Source: Aldehydirespirator sp963662645 (lineage in GTDB: Bacteria; Actinomycetota; Acidimicrobiia; Acidimicrobiales; Aldehydirespiratoraceae). From it: a stretch of DNA of 64,000 nt. Below the pieces are notes generated by a model. It did not search any database, was not told the origin of the DNA, and saw nothing but the letters and a program-made list of their open reading frames with translations. The stretch lies in contig OY759762.1 of NCBI GenBank assembly GCA_963662645.2, positions 2,418,001-2,482,000 on the forward strand, read 5' to 3'. This document shows positions 36,822 through 45,983 of the stretch, in pieces; position 1 is the first letter of the stretch; every line of letters starts with the position of its first letter. A program made the translations under genes and the position numbers.

Positions 36822-37652
36822 ATGGCAAAGATAGATCAAGAGTCCAAGAGCCGTAAGGCCTCTCGCAAGCTTCGCTCCGCTATAGTGGACTATCTTCCCG
36901 CGATCATACTGATCGCTGCGCTCATAGTCTTCTGGGAGATCTTCAACGTGATCTTTGACCAGCCGGACTATATCCTACCGCCACTGCACGACATTCTCTA
37001 TGCAGCCTATATTCATGCGTCTGACCAGTTCCTTCCCAATGCGTGGGTGACATTCCAAGAGGTGATCATTGGCTATCTTGTAGCAGTCGTCTCTGGCTTG
37101 CTCATAGGGGTTGGCATATCTGAGTCGGTCACCCTTAGGCGCGCTTTGCTTCCGCTGGTTATCAGCTCTCAGGCTATTCCGATCCTGGCCATCGCCCCTG
37201 TACTCATCATCTGGTTCGGATTCGTCATGACTCCAAAGATCATCATCGTGGTCTTGATCTCGTTCTTCCCGATCGTCATTACCACCGTTACCGGTCTTCA
37301 ATCCGTGTCCCGAGACATGCTGTACTTGTTGGACTCGCTATCAGCCTCGCGGTGGCAGGTACTTCATCGGGTCAAGTTTCCGGCCGCACTCCCGTACATC
37401 TTCGCCGGGCTTAAGAACTCGGCTGTCATCAGTGTGATCGGAGCCTTTGTTGGAGAGTACGTCGGCGCCATTGAGGGACTGGCACCAGTGATGATCTTGG
37501 CCAACTCAGCCTTCCAAACCGATGTCGTCTTCGCGGCGATCTTCTACCTCTCTTTCATGGGCATATTCATGTATCTGGCGGTCACGCTCATCGAGCGTCG
37601 AATGATCCGCTGGCATTTCATTGCCCGCGGCAGCGCAGGTCAAGGCGAGTAA
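36822..37652 (+). CDS. ABC permease, nitrate/sulfonate/taurine type (copy 1)
   Basis: 276 aa with GATAGGAGGAGC upstream. About six membrane helices are visible. The coupling loop is 'DSLSASRWQVLHRVKFPAALPYIFAGLKNS', characteristic of TauC/SsuC permeases. It is expected to dimerise and work with the preceding ATPase and the binding protein at 37775. Codon choice (many ATA, ATC and CTT) is less GC-biased than in neighbouring operons. Confidence 0.94.
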   Translation: MAKIDQESKSRKASRKLRSAIVDYLPAIILIAALIVFWEIFNVIFDQPDYILPPLHDILYAAYIHASDQFLPNAWVTFQEVIIGYLVAVVSGLLIGVGISESVTLRRALLPLVISSQAIPILAIAPVLIIWFGFVMTPKIIIVVLISFFPIVITTVTGLQSVSRDMLYLLDSLSASRWQVLHRVKFPAALPYIFAGLKNSAVISVIGAFVGEYVGAIEGLAPVMILANSAFQTDVVFAAIFYLSFMGIFMYLAVTLIERRMIRWHFIARGSAGQGE

Positions 37653-37716
37653 CGCAGCACTCCGACTAGCTGCTTCGAAGCTGACCGCGCCGCCATCGGT
37701 GGGCTCACGCCGTTTG

Positions 37717-37729
37717 ACTGTCTGACATT
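37717..37729. promoter_or_regulatory. Candidate operator, TGTC-T-GACATT dyad upstream of binding-protein gene
   Basis: ACTGTCTGACATT, an odd-centre dyad TGTC-T-GACA with extra bases matching the sites at 3385-3397 and 55379-55391. It lies 45 bases before ATG 37775, in the 122-base gap separating the binding-protein gene from the permease, so that gene may have its own promoter. Confidence 0.5.
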
Positions 37730-37774
37730 TGTGAGTTACGGTGCCCGAACGCTCAACTCATGGGGGAGTTAGAC

Positions 37775-39169
37775 ATGAGAAGGACGATGATTCAACGGTT
37801 GTCGGTACTCGCAGTGGTGCTCGCGCTCGTCGCGGCCAGCTGCGGCGACGACTCGGCCGACGACGCTCCGGTCGTCGATACTGCTGCGCTTGATCAGGCC
37901 GTGGCCGACGCGGCCGCCGCTGAAGCGGAGGCAAGCGATGCCGCGGCCAGGGCGGCTGAAGCGGAGGCGGCTCTAGCCGACGCGATGGCCGCGGCTGAGG
38001 CCGCTGAGGCGGCCGCGGCTGCTGCGGAGGGCAACGTAGACCCAGAGGTCGTGGCAGGACTCGAGCAGGAGTTGCAGGCCGCTCAGGACGCGGCTGCTGC
38101 GGCCGAGGCTGAGGCCGCTGAGGCTGCCGCGGCGGCTGAAGCGGCCGCGGCTGAAGCGGAGGCTGCTGCGGAGGCTGCTGCGGCTGAGGAGGCTGCGGCT
38201 GCGGAGGCCGCTGCCGCGGCTGCTGCGGCCCAACCTTGCGACGGCCCCGCAGAGGTCCAAGACATCAAGCTGATGACTGACTGGTTCCTGTGGGCCGCGA
38301 CCGGGCCGTTCGCGGCTGCGGTCGATGCGGGACACTTCGCCGATGAGGGCATCAACCTAGAACTGCTGCCCGCCCCTGATGCGGCGGCGCCGGTCAAGTT
38401 CGCGGCTCGCGGGACGGTGCATTTCGCTCTGAGCTACGTCCCCGAGACCCTGCTGGCCCAGGAGACGGGCATCCCCGTCATCTCGGTCGGCACCACGCTA
38501 AGGGTGCTGCAGAGCACCACCTCGTACTGGCCTGACACCGGCATCAGCGAGCCCGCGGACCTTGCAGGAAGGACGATCGGGGTCACCAGCGACCTGCAGA
38601 CCCAGACCTACTTCGACGCCCTGCTGAGATACGCCGGGCTCACCCGCGACGACGTCACCGTCGTCGACCCCGGCTTCGCCTCGACCCAGATGCTGGCCGA
38701 CCGCGAGATCGATGCGTCCGCGGCCCAGTTGGTCTTCACCGACGCGGTGAGGTTCCCGGCGCTGGTCGATGACACGCCCGCCCACTTCGTCTACACCGAT
38801 TACGGGGTGCCTGACTACTACTGGATGCTTATCCTCACGGAGACCGACTTCGCCGAGAACAATCCGAACACCGTGTGCCGGTTCCTCCGGGCCACCGCCA
38901 AGGGAATCGACACCTACCTCGAGAACCCGGACCCGGCGAACGCGTACATCTTCTCGGAGAACGAGTGGCTGCCGCTCGAAGTCCACGCGGCCATGGGGGA
39001 GAACCTCCGCGAGTTCTGGAAGGACCCGGAGACGGGCAGGGCGCTCTGGCAGGATGAGGCCGTGTGGCAGGCAGCCCACGATTGGGCGCTGGAGACGGGC
39101 CTGATATCGCTGGACAACGATCCGAGCGTGTACTTCAGCAACGACTTCCTGCCCCCCGAGCTGCAGTAA
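37775..39169 (+). CDS. NMT1/SsuA-type solute-binding lipoprotein with Ala-rich coiled-coil spacer
   Basis: 464 aa from ATG 37775 (GGGGGAG upstream). The lipobox 'LALVAASCGDDSADD' gives Cys-lipidation. Residues ~33-153 are an Ala/Glu-rich coiled coil, interrupted by 'NVDPEVVAGLEQELQAAQ'. From ~155 on it is an NMT1/THI5-like domain: 'IKLMTDWFLWAATGPFAAAVDAGHFADEGI', 'VHFALSYVPETLLAQETGIPV' and 'LAGRTIGVTSDLQTQTYFDALL'. The family normally has no spacer. It is the likely binding partner of the ATPase and permease just upstream; the ligand is unknown. Confidence 0.92.
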   Translation: MRRTMIQRLSVLAVVLALVAASCGDDSADDAPVVDTAALDQAVADAAAAEAEASDAAARAAEAEAALADAMAAAEAAEAAAAAAEGNVDPEVVAGLEQELQAAQDAAAAAEAEAAEAAAAAEAAAAEAEAAAEAAAAEEAAAAEAAAAAAAAQPCDGPAEVQDIKLMTDWFLWAATGPFAAAVDAGHFADEGINLELLPAPDAAAPVKFAARGTVHFALSYVPETLLAQETGIPVISVGTTLRVLQSTTSYWPDTGISEPADLAGRTIGVTSDLQTQTYFDALLRYAGLTRDDVTVVDPGFASTQMLADREIDASAAQLVFTDAVRFPALVDDTPAHFVYTDYGVPDYYWMLILTETDFAENNPNTVCRFLRATAKGIDTYLENPDPANAYIFSENEWLPLEVHAAMGENLREFWKDPETGRALWQDEAVWQAAHDWALETGLISLDNDPSVYFSNDFLPPELQ

Positions 39170-39184
39170 GGAGGCTGCTTGAAG

Positions 39185-40321
39185 ATGGTGGAGTTCGACA
39201 GCCAGTACCTGCGCCATATCGAGGCTCAGCAACAGAAGCTGTCTGAGGGCGGGTTCAAGCTCTCCGACATCCCGAACTACATACCGGGAGTCTTCCCCGA
39301 GCCGGAGACATGGCACAACATCGACTATCTCGATGTGTACAGCAGGGTCTGGGGCCGCGAGATCCGGGGCAACGGGATCGGCAAGCTCCGAGAGGTCGCG
39401 CTCACCGAGATCACGTCCAACGAGTACAACCCGATCTTCGAGGAGGATCCGGCCTTCTTCCACAAGTGGGAGGAGCCCTACGACACCCTCGACGTGAAGC
39501 TCATGCAAGAGCAGAGCGCCATGTATCAGGAGGTTCTCGAGGCCAACGGCGTGATCGTGCACCGGATCGAGTTTCCCGATCCTCCCGTCGGCGCCTTCGG
39601 CCCGATGATGTACATGTGGGCCGCCCGGGAGCTCCTCGTGCTCAACGGGGGATCGGTGATCCCCAAGCTCGGGTTCAGCGCGCTGTCGTTCGGGCGTCCC
39701 GAGTACCTGGCCTGGTGGGCCATGACCCGTCTGGGAATCCCGCCGATCCTGACGATCACCGGGAAGGGGGTCTGCGAGGCCGGTCCGTGCTTCTTCCTGG
39801 CCGAGGACGTGTTCGTGGCCGCGCTGTCGGTGGCCTTCAACCAGGAGGGCCTCGACCAGCTGCTGCCGGTGGTCAAGCGCAGCACCGGTCTGGACGAGGT
39901 TCACAACCTCGTCATCAAGACGGCGACGCGCGACTACTTCGATCCCGGCAGCGGGGCGAGCGCCCACCCCGACATGATCATCGGGCCCTTGGACGCCGAC
40001 AAGGTGATCCTCTACCCGGGCGGCATCGACTTCGAGACCCTGTCGTGGCTGGTGCGCCACGGCTACAAGATCGTCGAGATCGAGCGGGACGAGCAGGTGC
40101 TCTATGCACCGGCCAACCTGACGCTGCTGGAGCCGGGCCATGTGATCATGCACGCGGGGGCCGAGAAGGCCATCGCAGGCGTGCGCAAGCTCGGGGTGGA
40201 GGTCGAGGTCCTGCCCTACGGGGAGTTCCTGAAGGCCGGCGGGGGAGTCCACTGCTCGACCATGGAGATCCTCAAGGATCCGGGGCCGGCACTGGGCGAC
40301 CCGCCAGCGGTCAAGTCCTAG
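39185..40321 (+). CDS. Amidinotransferase/arginine-deiminase-fold enzyme
   Basis: 378 aa from ATG 39185 with AAGGAGG upstream; a TTG at 39179 is an alternative. The C-terminal 'AGGGVHCSTMEILKDPG' carries the catalytic Cys (C357) in the usual guanidine-modifying-enzyme setting. 'SAHPDMIIGPLDADKVILYPGGI' likely supplies the catalytic His region, and 'YMWAARELLVLNGGSVIPKLGF' is an N-terminal repeat of the fold. Such enzymes hydrolyse or transfer the amidino group of arginine-like substrates. As last gene after the binding protein it hints that the operon handles a guanidino compound (inference). Confidence 0.75.
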   Translation: MVEFDSQYLRHIEAQQQKLSEGGFKLSDIPNYIPGVFPEPETWHNIDYLDVYSRVWGREIRGNGIGKLREVALTEITSNEYNPIFEEDPAFFHKWEEPYDTLDVKLMQEQSAMYQEVLEANGVIVHRIEFPDPPVGAFGPMMYMWAARELLVLNGGSVIPKLGFSALSFGRPEYLAWWAMTRLGIPPILTITGKGVCEAGPCFFLAEDVFVAALSVAFNQEGLDQLLPVVKRSTGLDEVHNLVIKTATRDYFDPGSGASAHPDMIIGPLDADKVILYPGGIDFETLSWLVRHGYKIVEIERDEQVLYAPANLTLLEPGHVIMHAGAEKAIAGVRKLGVEVEVLPYGEFLKAGGGVHCSTMEILKDPGPALGDPPAVKS

Positions 40322-40335
40322 CCCCCCCCCAATCA

Positions 40336-41421
40336 CTATTCGAGCGCTTGCGCCGCGAGCTGCGCTTGGACTTCGACGGCTGCGCCGATCGCGTCCACAT
40401 CGACGCCGCCGGCCGGCTTCTGACCCTTGACGTAGCGGGCATAGACGCCCTCGTTGATGCAGGCGCTCTTCCAGTGGTTGAAGGCTCTGTAGAAGCGGAT
40501 CGGCGAGAGGTCCAGGTCGCTGGTGGACGCGTAGCGCTCGAGCAGCTCGTTCCTGGTGGCGAATCCCGGTGCTATCGAGGGCGCCGTGGAGATGCCCTGA
40601 TGCTCGTCGCCGGGTTCCGCCCATGTGACGAGCATGTAGCCGACATCGGCGAGAGGATCGCCGAGAGTGCAGATCTCCCAGTCGAGGATCGCGGCGATCT
40701 CGCCGTCGCCGTCGGTGATGCAGTTGCCGAGCCGGTAGTCGCCGTGCACCAGCGACGCCTTCTGCTGTTCGGGCCTCGCGAGCAGGAGCGACTCGTACAG
40801 TTCGTCCACCAGCGGCACCGACATGGCTCGGGACGCGTCGTACTGGCGGAACCAGCGCCTCAGCTGGCGCCCCACGTAGTCCTCGCGCCGACCGAGGTTC
40901 CCGACGCCGACCGCGTCGACGTCCACGGAGTGAAGTGCGTCGAGGGTTTCGGCCAGCGAGAGGCCGAGGCGGTGACGGGACTCGGGACCGTACACCTCGA
41001 CGGCGACTCGCTCGTTGTGCAGGACGTGCCCCTCGACGAAGCTCATGACGTAGAAGGACGCGCCGGTCGCGTCGTGGTCGTCGCAGAATCCCAATGCCAC
41101 CGGAACCGGGACCTCGGTCGGGCCGAGGGCGCTGATCGCCCGGTACTCCCGGGCCATGTCGTGAGCGCCGGGGAGCAGTTCTCCCAGGGGCGGGCGGCGC
41201 AGCACGACTCGCTGTCGATTGCTGTCGGTCACCAGGTAGGTGAGGTTGGAGTGACCGCCCGGGATCGGCGTGAACTCCACGGGCGGACGCAGCCCGTCGA
41301 TGTGGTGCAGCAACCAGTCCTCGACGTTGCCGGGCTCGATTCCGGGGAGGGCTGCTTGGCTCACGGCTCCCGTTCCCGTCGCTTCGGCGCTTTGCGTGCT
41401 GCGCCGCGGCGAACCTACCAT
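40336..41421 (-). CDS. APH-fold phosphotransferase (ACAD10/11-type kinase family)
   Basis: 361 aa. Kinase loops 'LVHGDYRLGNCITDGDGEIAAILDWEICTLGDPLADVGYM' hold the catalytic HGD, the Asn and the DWE metal site. The nucleotide-binding N-lobe has 'GGHSNLTYLVTDSNRQRVVLRRPP'. It matches the APH family that phosphorylates small alcohols or hydroxyacyl-CoAs. It converges on the amidinotransferase gene across a short gap with a run of nine C residues (40322-40330), and diverges from an acyl-CoA ligase. The pairing with the ligase suggests acyl-CoA catabolism. Confidence 0.85.
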   Translation of the reverse strand: MVGSPRRSTQSAEATGTGAVSQAALPGIEPGNVEDWLLHHIDGLRPPVEFTPIPGGHSNLTYLVTDSNRQRVVLRRPPLGELLPGAHDMAREYRAISALGPTEVPVPVALGFCDDHDATGASFYVMSFVEGHVLHNERVAVEVYGPESRHRLGLSLAETLDALHSVDVDAVGVGNLGRREDYVGRQLRRWFRQYDASRAMSVPLVDELYESLLLARPEQQKASLVHGDYRLGNCITDGDGEIAAILDWEICTLGDPLADVGYMLVTWAEPGDEHQGISTAPSIAPGFATRNELLERYASTSDLDLSPIRFYRAFNHWKSACINEGVYARYVKGQKPAGGVDVDAIGAAVEVQAQLAAQALE

Positions 41422-41507
41422 CGCACACAGGACGCTAGGGGCTCGACTCCGGATGCGATCGAAAGGACCCCGATGGCCACGGACGCCCCAATGTCCGAAC
41501 CGGATTG

Positions 41508-43163
41508 ATGTCGCAGCCGCGGTCGATGTCCGAACCGCGCATGCCTGCGGCCGGGCAGGTCTGGGCTCAGGTTGTCCGCGGGCTCGACCAGGATCCGACC
41601 GAGGGGCTGAACACGGCCCGCGAATGCTGTGACCGCCATGCTGGCGACCGTTCCCGGCTGGCCATCACGGTCAGGCACCCTGACGGCCAGTCCCAGCGAT
41701 GGACCTACTTCGATCTCTCACACCACGCGTCCATGGCCGCGGACATGTTCGCCAAGGCCGGGCTCCGGCGGGGCGACCGAGTGGCCGCGGTGCTCTCACG
41801 CCAGATCGAGACCTGGATCTGCGCTCTGGCCGCATGGCGTTCCGGCCTCACCTACGTGCCCCTCTTCTGCGGCTTCGGAGCGGATGCTCTGGCCTATCGG
41901 CTGCAGGCTGCTGGGGCGAAGCTCCTCGTCGTCGACCATCAGTGGCGCTCGGGGGCCGAGCAGGCCCTGGAGCTGCTGCACACCGACATCGAGGTGATCA
42001 CCGTTTCCGGGCCCCGGGGCCGCGGCATACGAGCCGGCGACCGGAGCTTCTGGGCCGAGATCGAGGCCGCCGAGCCCGCCGGCCCGTCGGTCAACACCGC
42101 GGCTGGAGAGGCGGCCACCCTGCTGTTCACCAGCGGGACCACCGGTCAGCCCAAGGCGTGCGTGATACCGCACTCCGGTTTCGTGTCGCTGATTCCCTAC
42201 GTCGACCACGCTCTGGGCCTGCGGGTCGGCGACCTGCTGTTCACCACCAGCGATCCGGGCTGGGCCTACGGGCTGTACACGACGGGGCTGGTGCCCATGG
42301 CCAGGGGCATCCCCCTGCTCAGCTACTCGGGCCCGTTCGACCCCTCGGCCTGGCTCGACGCGATGACCGCGGAGTCGGCCACGTACATAACCGCGGCGCC
42401 CACCGCCTTCCGCAGCCTGGTGGGCGCGGTCGGGCGCCTCGGCGCGCCGTCGAGCCTCCGGGCCGCGGCCGGTGCCGGCGAGCCGCTGGACGCCGACACC
42501 GTGTCGTCGTGGCAGAGCCTCACCGGCACCCCGATCCGCGACGGCTACGGCCTGACCGAGGTGGGCATGGCCCTGGCCAATCTGGCCGACCCGCCGATGG
42601 AGCTGGTGCCGGGCGCCATGGGAACCAACGTTCCCGGCTTCGACGTGATGCTGGTGGACGCCGACGGCGATCCGCTTGCCGGTGAGGCCGAGGGGGCGAT
42701 AGCCATCCGCCGGCCCGATTTCCAGCTGGCCACCGACTACGACAACGCCTCCGAGGCATGGCAGGCGCGCTGGCAGGGCGACCTCTTCGTGACCGAGGAC
42801 CGGGCCCGGCGCGACACCGAGGGCCGCTGGTGGTTCGTGGGCCGCGACGACGACATCATCGTCACCGCCGGCTACAACGTGGGGCCGATGGAGGTGGAGT
42901 CCGTGCTCTTCGAGCACCCGGCGGTGGCTGAGGCGGCGGTGGTCGCTGCGCCCGACCCGAACCGCGGCTCCGCCGTCCGTGCCGTGATTGTCGTCCGACC
43001 CGACGCTTCGCCGGGTCCCGAACTCACGGCCGAGTTGCAGCAGACTGTGCGGGAGCGTGTCGGACGCCATGCGTATCCGAGGATCGTCGACTATGTTGAA
43101 AGTCTGCCTCGCACCGAGGTAGGCAAGATCCGAAGGGCAGCGCTTCGAGTTGCCGAACCATAG
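41508..43163 (+). CDS. Acyl-CoA synthetase (AMP-binding)
   Basis: 551 aa from ATG 41508; other in-frame ATGs follow within 14 codons. The P-loop is 'ATLLFTSGTTGQPKACVIPH', then 'GYGLTEVGMALANLADPPMEL', 'WWFVGRDDDIIVTAGYNVGPMEVESVLFEHP' and the C-terminal 'LPRTEVGKIRRAALR' (catalytic Lys). It resembles medium-chain/acetyl-type synthetases. It leads a plus-strand run with RidA, an amidohydrolase and a Rieske oxygenase, whose spacing suggests one operon. Confidence 0.92.
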   Translation: MSQPRSMSEPRMPAAGQVWAQVVRGLDQDPTEGLNTARECCDRHAGDRSRLAITVRHPDGQSQRWTYFDLSHHASMAADMFAKAGLRRGDRVAAVLSRQIETWICALAAWRSGLTYVPLFCGFGADALAYRLQAAGAKLLVVDHQWRSGAEQALELLHTDIEVITVSGPRGRGIRAGDRSFWAEIEAAEPAGPSVNTAAGEAATLLFTSGTTGQPKACVIPHSGFVSLIPYVDHALGLRVGDLLFTTSDPGWAYGLYTTGLVPMARGIPLLSYSGPFDPSAWLDAMTAESATYITAAPTAFRSLVGAVGRLGAPSSLRAAAGAGEPLDADTVSSWQSLTGTPIRDGYGLTEVGMALANLADPPMELVPGAMGTNVPGFDVMLVDADGDPLAGEAEGAIAIRRPDFQLATDYDNASEAWQARWQGDLFVTEDRARRDTEGRWWFVGRDDDIIVTAGYNVGPMEVESVLFEHPAVAEAAVVAAPDPNRGSAVRAVIVVRPDASPGPELTAELQQTVRERVGRHAYPRIVDYVESLPRTEVGKIRRAALRVAEP

Positions 43164-43174
43164 GAGGTTTGTCA

Positions 43175-43567
43175 GTGCCCCAGAAAGAGGAAATCCGCGT
43201 CGATCATCTGATCGAACCGATCAGTCATTACACGGACGCGACGCGGTTCGGCGACTTGCTGTTCATCTCCGGTTGCGGGCCCGTCGATGCCGAGGGGAAC
43301 CTGATCGGCGGCGACGATGCAGCGGCACAGACCCGGCAGGTTCTGTTGAATATGGGTGAGATCCTCACCGCGGCGGGAGCAACTTTCGCCGATGTTCTCA
43401 AGGTAATTGTCTACCTGCTCGATGTGGACGACCGGACCAAGATCAATCCGGTGCGGGAGGAGTTCTTCGGCGATCATCGACCGTGCAGCACGCTCATCGG
43501 CATCAGCGGAATGGCGATTCCCGGCATGAAGGTCGAAATAGAGGCCATTGCAGGAATCCCGTCATAA
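43175..43567 (+). CDS. RidA (YjgF/YER057c/UK114) family imine/enamine deaminase
   Basis: 130 aa from GTG 43175, preceded by AGGAGG at seven bases. 'RFGDLLFISGCGPVDAEGNLIGGDDAAAQTRQVLLNMGEIL' and 'NPVREEFFGDHRPCSTLIGISGMAIPGMKVEIEAIAG' are the two conserved stretches. The Arg of 'HRPCSTLIG' takes the place of the usual catalytic Arg in 'RPARxxv', and should be checked. RidA proteins hydrolyse reactive enamines or work in aminoacrylate/pyrimidine-type catabolism. It sits between a ligase and an amidohydrolase. Confidence 0.9.
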   Translation: MPQKEEIRVDHLIEPISHYTDATRFGDLLFISGCGPVDAEGNLIGGDDAAAQTRQVLLNMGEILTAAGATFADVLKVIVYLLDVDDRTKINPVREEFFGDHRPCSTLIGISGMAIPGMKVEIEAIAGIPS

Positions 43568-43577
43568 GCGACACAGA

Positions 43578-44936
43578 ATGACCTCCACATCTGACGCGTT
43601 CGTCCTTCTCGGCAAGGTCATCGACGGGACTGGGGCCGACCCTGTCGATGACGGGGCGGTGGCGGTAATGGGCGAGCAGATCGACTGGGTCGGCAAGGCC
43701 GATGCGCTCCCGCCGAGATGGAGAGCCGAGGGCACCGAATTCATCGACTGCACGGGCCGCTGCATTCTGCCCGGCATCGTGGATGCCCACACTCACCTGT
43801 CGTTCGGAGAGGCGCAGTCCGAGGAGGAACTGGGGATATACACCTCGGTCGAGTACCGCTCGATATTGGCGGGCTACCACGCGGCCAAGGTCCTCAGGGC
43901 CGGAGTCACTTCCGCCAGCGAGGCCGCGTCGACGTATTCGATCTCGGTCGCGCTCCGTGATGCGATCGAAGCCGGCCTCGTCGAGGGGCCGCGCCTGTCA
44001 GCGGCCGGGCGCCAGATCACTACGCACCAGGGTTTGGAGGATCCGTTCCCGTCCTGGGTGCCCTTCCAGCCGGGCGTGCCGGGCACGCTGGTGCGCAACC
44101 GGGACGAGATTCTCGAGGCGGTCCGGCTCCAGGTCAAGGACGGCATCGACCTCATCAAGGTCTCCGGGTCGGCTGACGCCGCCCTCAGCAACGAGCCTCT
44201 CTCGGGGGCGGCCTTCAGGGCCGAGGAGTTCGATCTACTGGCCGACGAGGTCCACCGTCTCGAGCGGCATTGCGCGGTTCACGCACGGACGGCCGAGTCG
44301 GTCAAGTTGGCGGCCCGGGCCGGGTTCGACTGGATATTCCATGCCTCGTACATGGACGACGAGGGGTTGGACCTCGTCGGCGAGCGGGGCATCCCGCTGG
44401 TTCCGACCCTGACCCTGCTGTTCAACATGGTGGACGCGGCCCAGGGCACGGTCGGGGTCAGTGCGGTGGACGTGTTCAAGCAGGAGATCGACGCGGCGGC
44501 CGAGATACTCACCCAGGCCCACCGCATGGGGGTAGAGATAATCGCGGGCTCGGAGAGCGGGTTGTCGCTGGTGCCGTTCGGGCAGTGGCACGCCCGGGAA
44601 ATGGAGATCTTCGTCACCCACCTGGGCATGTCGCCGCTGGAGGCGATCCGGGCGGGCACGCTTGCGGCCTCATGGACGCTGCCGAGTTGGCGGGGCAGGA
44701 TCGGCTCGATCGAGGAGGGCAAGCGGGCCGACCTGCTGGTCGTCGCCGGTGACCCGTCGGTCGACATAGGTGTGCTGCAACAGCCGAGCAAGATCGAGAT
44801 GGTCTTCAAGGACGGGCGCGCCGTGGACCGCACGCCGGTGCCCGATCGCCGGGTGCACCCCTTCGAGCGGACCAGGATCTTCCTGCAGGGGAAGTTCGTC
44901 TACGACGAGGAAGCGCAGCGCGGCGTCGTCGTTTGA
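43578..44936 (+). CDS. Metal-dependent amidohydrolase
   Basis: 452 aa from ATG 43578. The metal-binding 'GRCILPGIVDAHTHLSFGEA' (HxH) begins the TIM barrel. 'DLIKVSGSADAAL' (carbamylated-Lys position), 'CAVHARTAESVKLAARAGFDWIFHASYMDD' (His ligands) and 'IIAGSESGLSLVP' follow. The C-terminal 'GSIEEGKRADLLVVAGDP' is typical of imidazolonepropionase/prolidase-like amidohydrolases. It would cleave a C-N bond of a cyclic amide or N-acyl compound. It follows RidA by ten bases. Confidence 0.9.
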   Translation: MTSTSDAFVLLGKVIDGTGADPVDDGAVAVMGEQIDWVGKADALPPRWRAEGTEFIDCTGRCILPGIVDAHTHLSFGEAQSEEELGIYTSVEYRSILAGYHAAKVLRAGVTSASEAASTYSISVALRDAIEAGLVEGPRLSAAGRQITTHQGLEDPFPSWVPFQPGVPGTLVRNRDEILEAVRLQVKDGIDLIKVSGSADAALSNEPLSGAAFRAEEFDLLADEVHRLERHCAVHARTAESVKLAARAGFDWIFHASYMDDEGLDLVGERGIPLVPTLTLLFNMVDAAQGTVGVSAVDVFKQEIDAAAEILTQAHRMGVEIIAGSESGLSLVPFGQWHAREMEIFVTHLGMSPLEAIRAGTLAASWTLPSWRGRIGSIEEGKRADLLVVAGDPSVDIGVLQQPSKIEMVFKDGRAVDRTPVPDRRVHPFERTRIFLQGKFVYDEEAQRGVVV

Positions 44937-44990
44937 GCGCCGGGACCCAACGGAGAGCCGAGACCCAAACGGAGAGAGGGAGGCAGATTG

Positions 44991-45983
44991 GTGCTAGCTG
45001 ATGCGGTGGCCGTTGATCTGGCGCCTCTGCGCCGCTTCTGGCATCCGGTGGCCGAGGCCGCTTCGGTGGCCGATTCTCCGATTGCGGTGACGCTGCTGGG
45101 CGAGGGCCTGGTGCTCTTCCGTTCCAACGGAACGGTACGGGCTTTCTCTGATCTGTGCGTCCATCGGGGGACGCGCCTGTCGCTCGGTTGGATCACCGAC
45201 GACGGCTGCCTGCAGTGTCCCTATCACGGCTGGAAGTACGACGCCGACGGCACCTGCGTGCACATTCCCTCACAGCCCGCGGATGCCCAGCGCATTCCGT
45301 CAAGAGCCCGGGCCATTGCGTACCGGTGCGAGGAGCGCTACGGGCTGGTGTGGGTGGCCCTGGACGATCCGATGCGGTCGCTGCCCGAGTTCCCGTGGTT
45401 CGACGACCCCGAGTTCCACACTTGGAGCAAGTTCTGCGGGACCCGGGAGGCGGGGGCCGCTCGGTTCGCGGAGAATGCGCTGGACCTGGCTCACCTGGAC
45501 TTCGTGCACCCCGGGCTGCTGGGCACCCACGGCGACACCATCATCGACCCCTACGAGGTGGAGGTCGGCGACGGGTACGTCACCATGCGGTCCAGCAAGC
45601 AGTCGGTCGGTTCCGAGACGTTCGCCGAGGGCCACGAGACCATCTATCGCGAGACCAGCTTGGAGCTGCCCTACACGTTCACGCTGAAGATCGACGGTCA
45701 CCGGGGAACCACCGTGATCTGGGGTCTTCACCATCCGATCAGCCGCGACCGGTGCGCCCTGTGGCGCTTCGAGTCGCGCAACCACTCGTTCGATGTGCCC
45801 GATCAGGATTTCATCGACTTCCTGGACTTGCTGCTGCCCCAGGATCAGGCGGTCATTGAGAGCCAGCGGCCGCAGATGGTGCCGGTCGATCTGACCGAGG
45901 AACTGCACATCAAGGTGGCCGATGCGGGCGCCATCGCCTACCGACGTCTCCTCAAGGAGGAGTTAGGAGTTGAGTATGTCTGA
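44991..45983 (+). CDS. Rieske non-heme iron oxygenase (copy 2)
   Basis: 330 aa from GTG 44991 (GGGAGG upstream). Rieske ligands are in 'CVHRGTRLSLGW' and 'CLQCPYHGWKYDADG'; the mononuclear site is in 'ENALDLAHLDFVHPGLLG'. It is nearly colinear with the 55469 gene and close to the 34945 gene, so these are paralogues from duplication. Next is a small NTF2-fold gene overlapping by eight bases. The electron donor is not encoded nearby. Confidence 0.93.
   Translation: MLADAVAVDLAPLRRFWHPVAEAASVADSPIAVTLLGEGLVLFRSNGTVRAFSDLCVHRGTRLSLGWITDDGCLQCPYHGWKYDADGTCVHIPSQPADAQRIPSRARAIAYRCEERYGLVWVALDDPMRSLPEFPWFDDPEFHTWSKFCGTREAGAARFAENALDLAHLDFVHPGLLGTHGDTIIDPYEVEVGDGYVTMRSSKQSVGSETFAEGHETIYRETSLELPYTFTLKIDGHRGTTVIWGLHHPISRDRCALWRFESRNHSFDVPDQDFIDFLDLLLPQDQAVIESQRPQMVPVDLTEELHIKVADAGAIAYRRLLKEELGVEYV

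Noticed and set aside
37665..37692. Terminator hairpin (GCTTCGAAGC) after the permease
   Set aside because: The stem is only a ten-base palindrome with no usable loop and no U run.
38498..41428. A 976-codon open frame on the minus strand
   Set aside because: It is antisense to the 37775 and 39185 genes and out of frame with the kinase gene at 40336-41421, which has real motifs; the translation is low-complexity.
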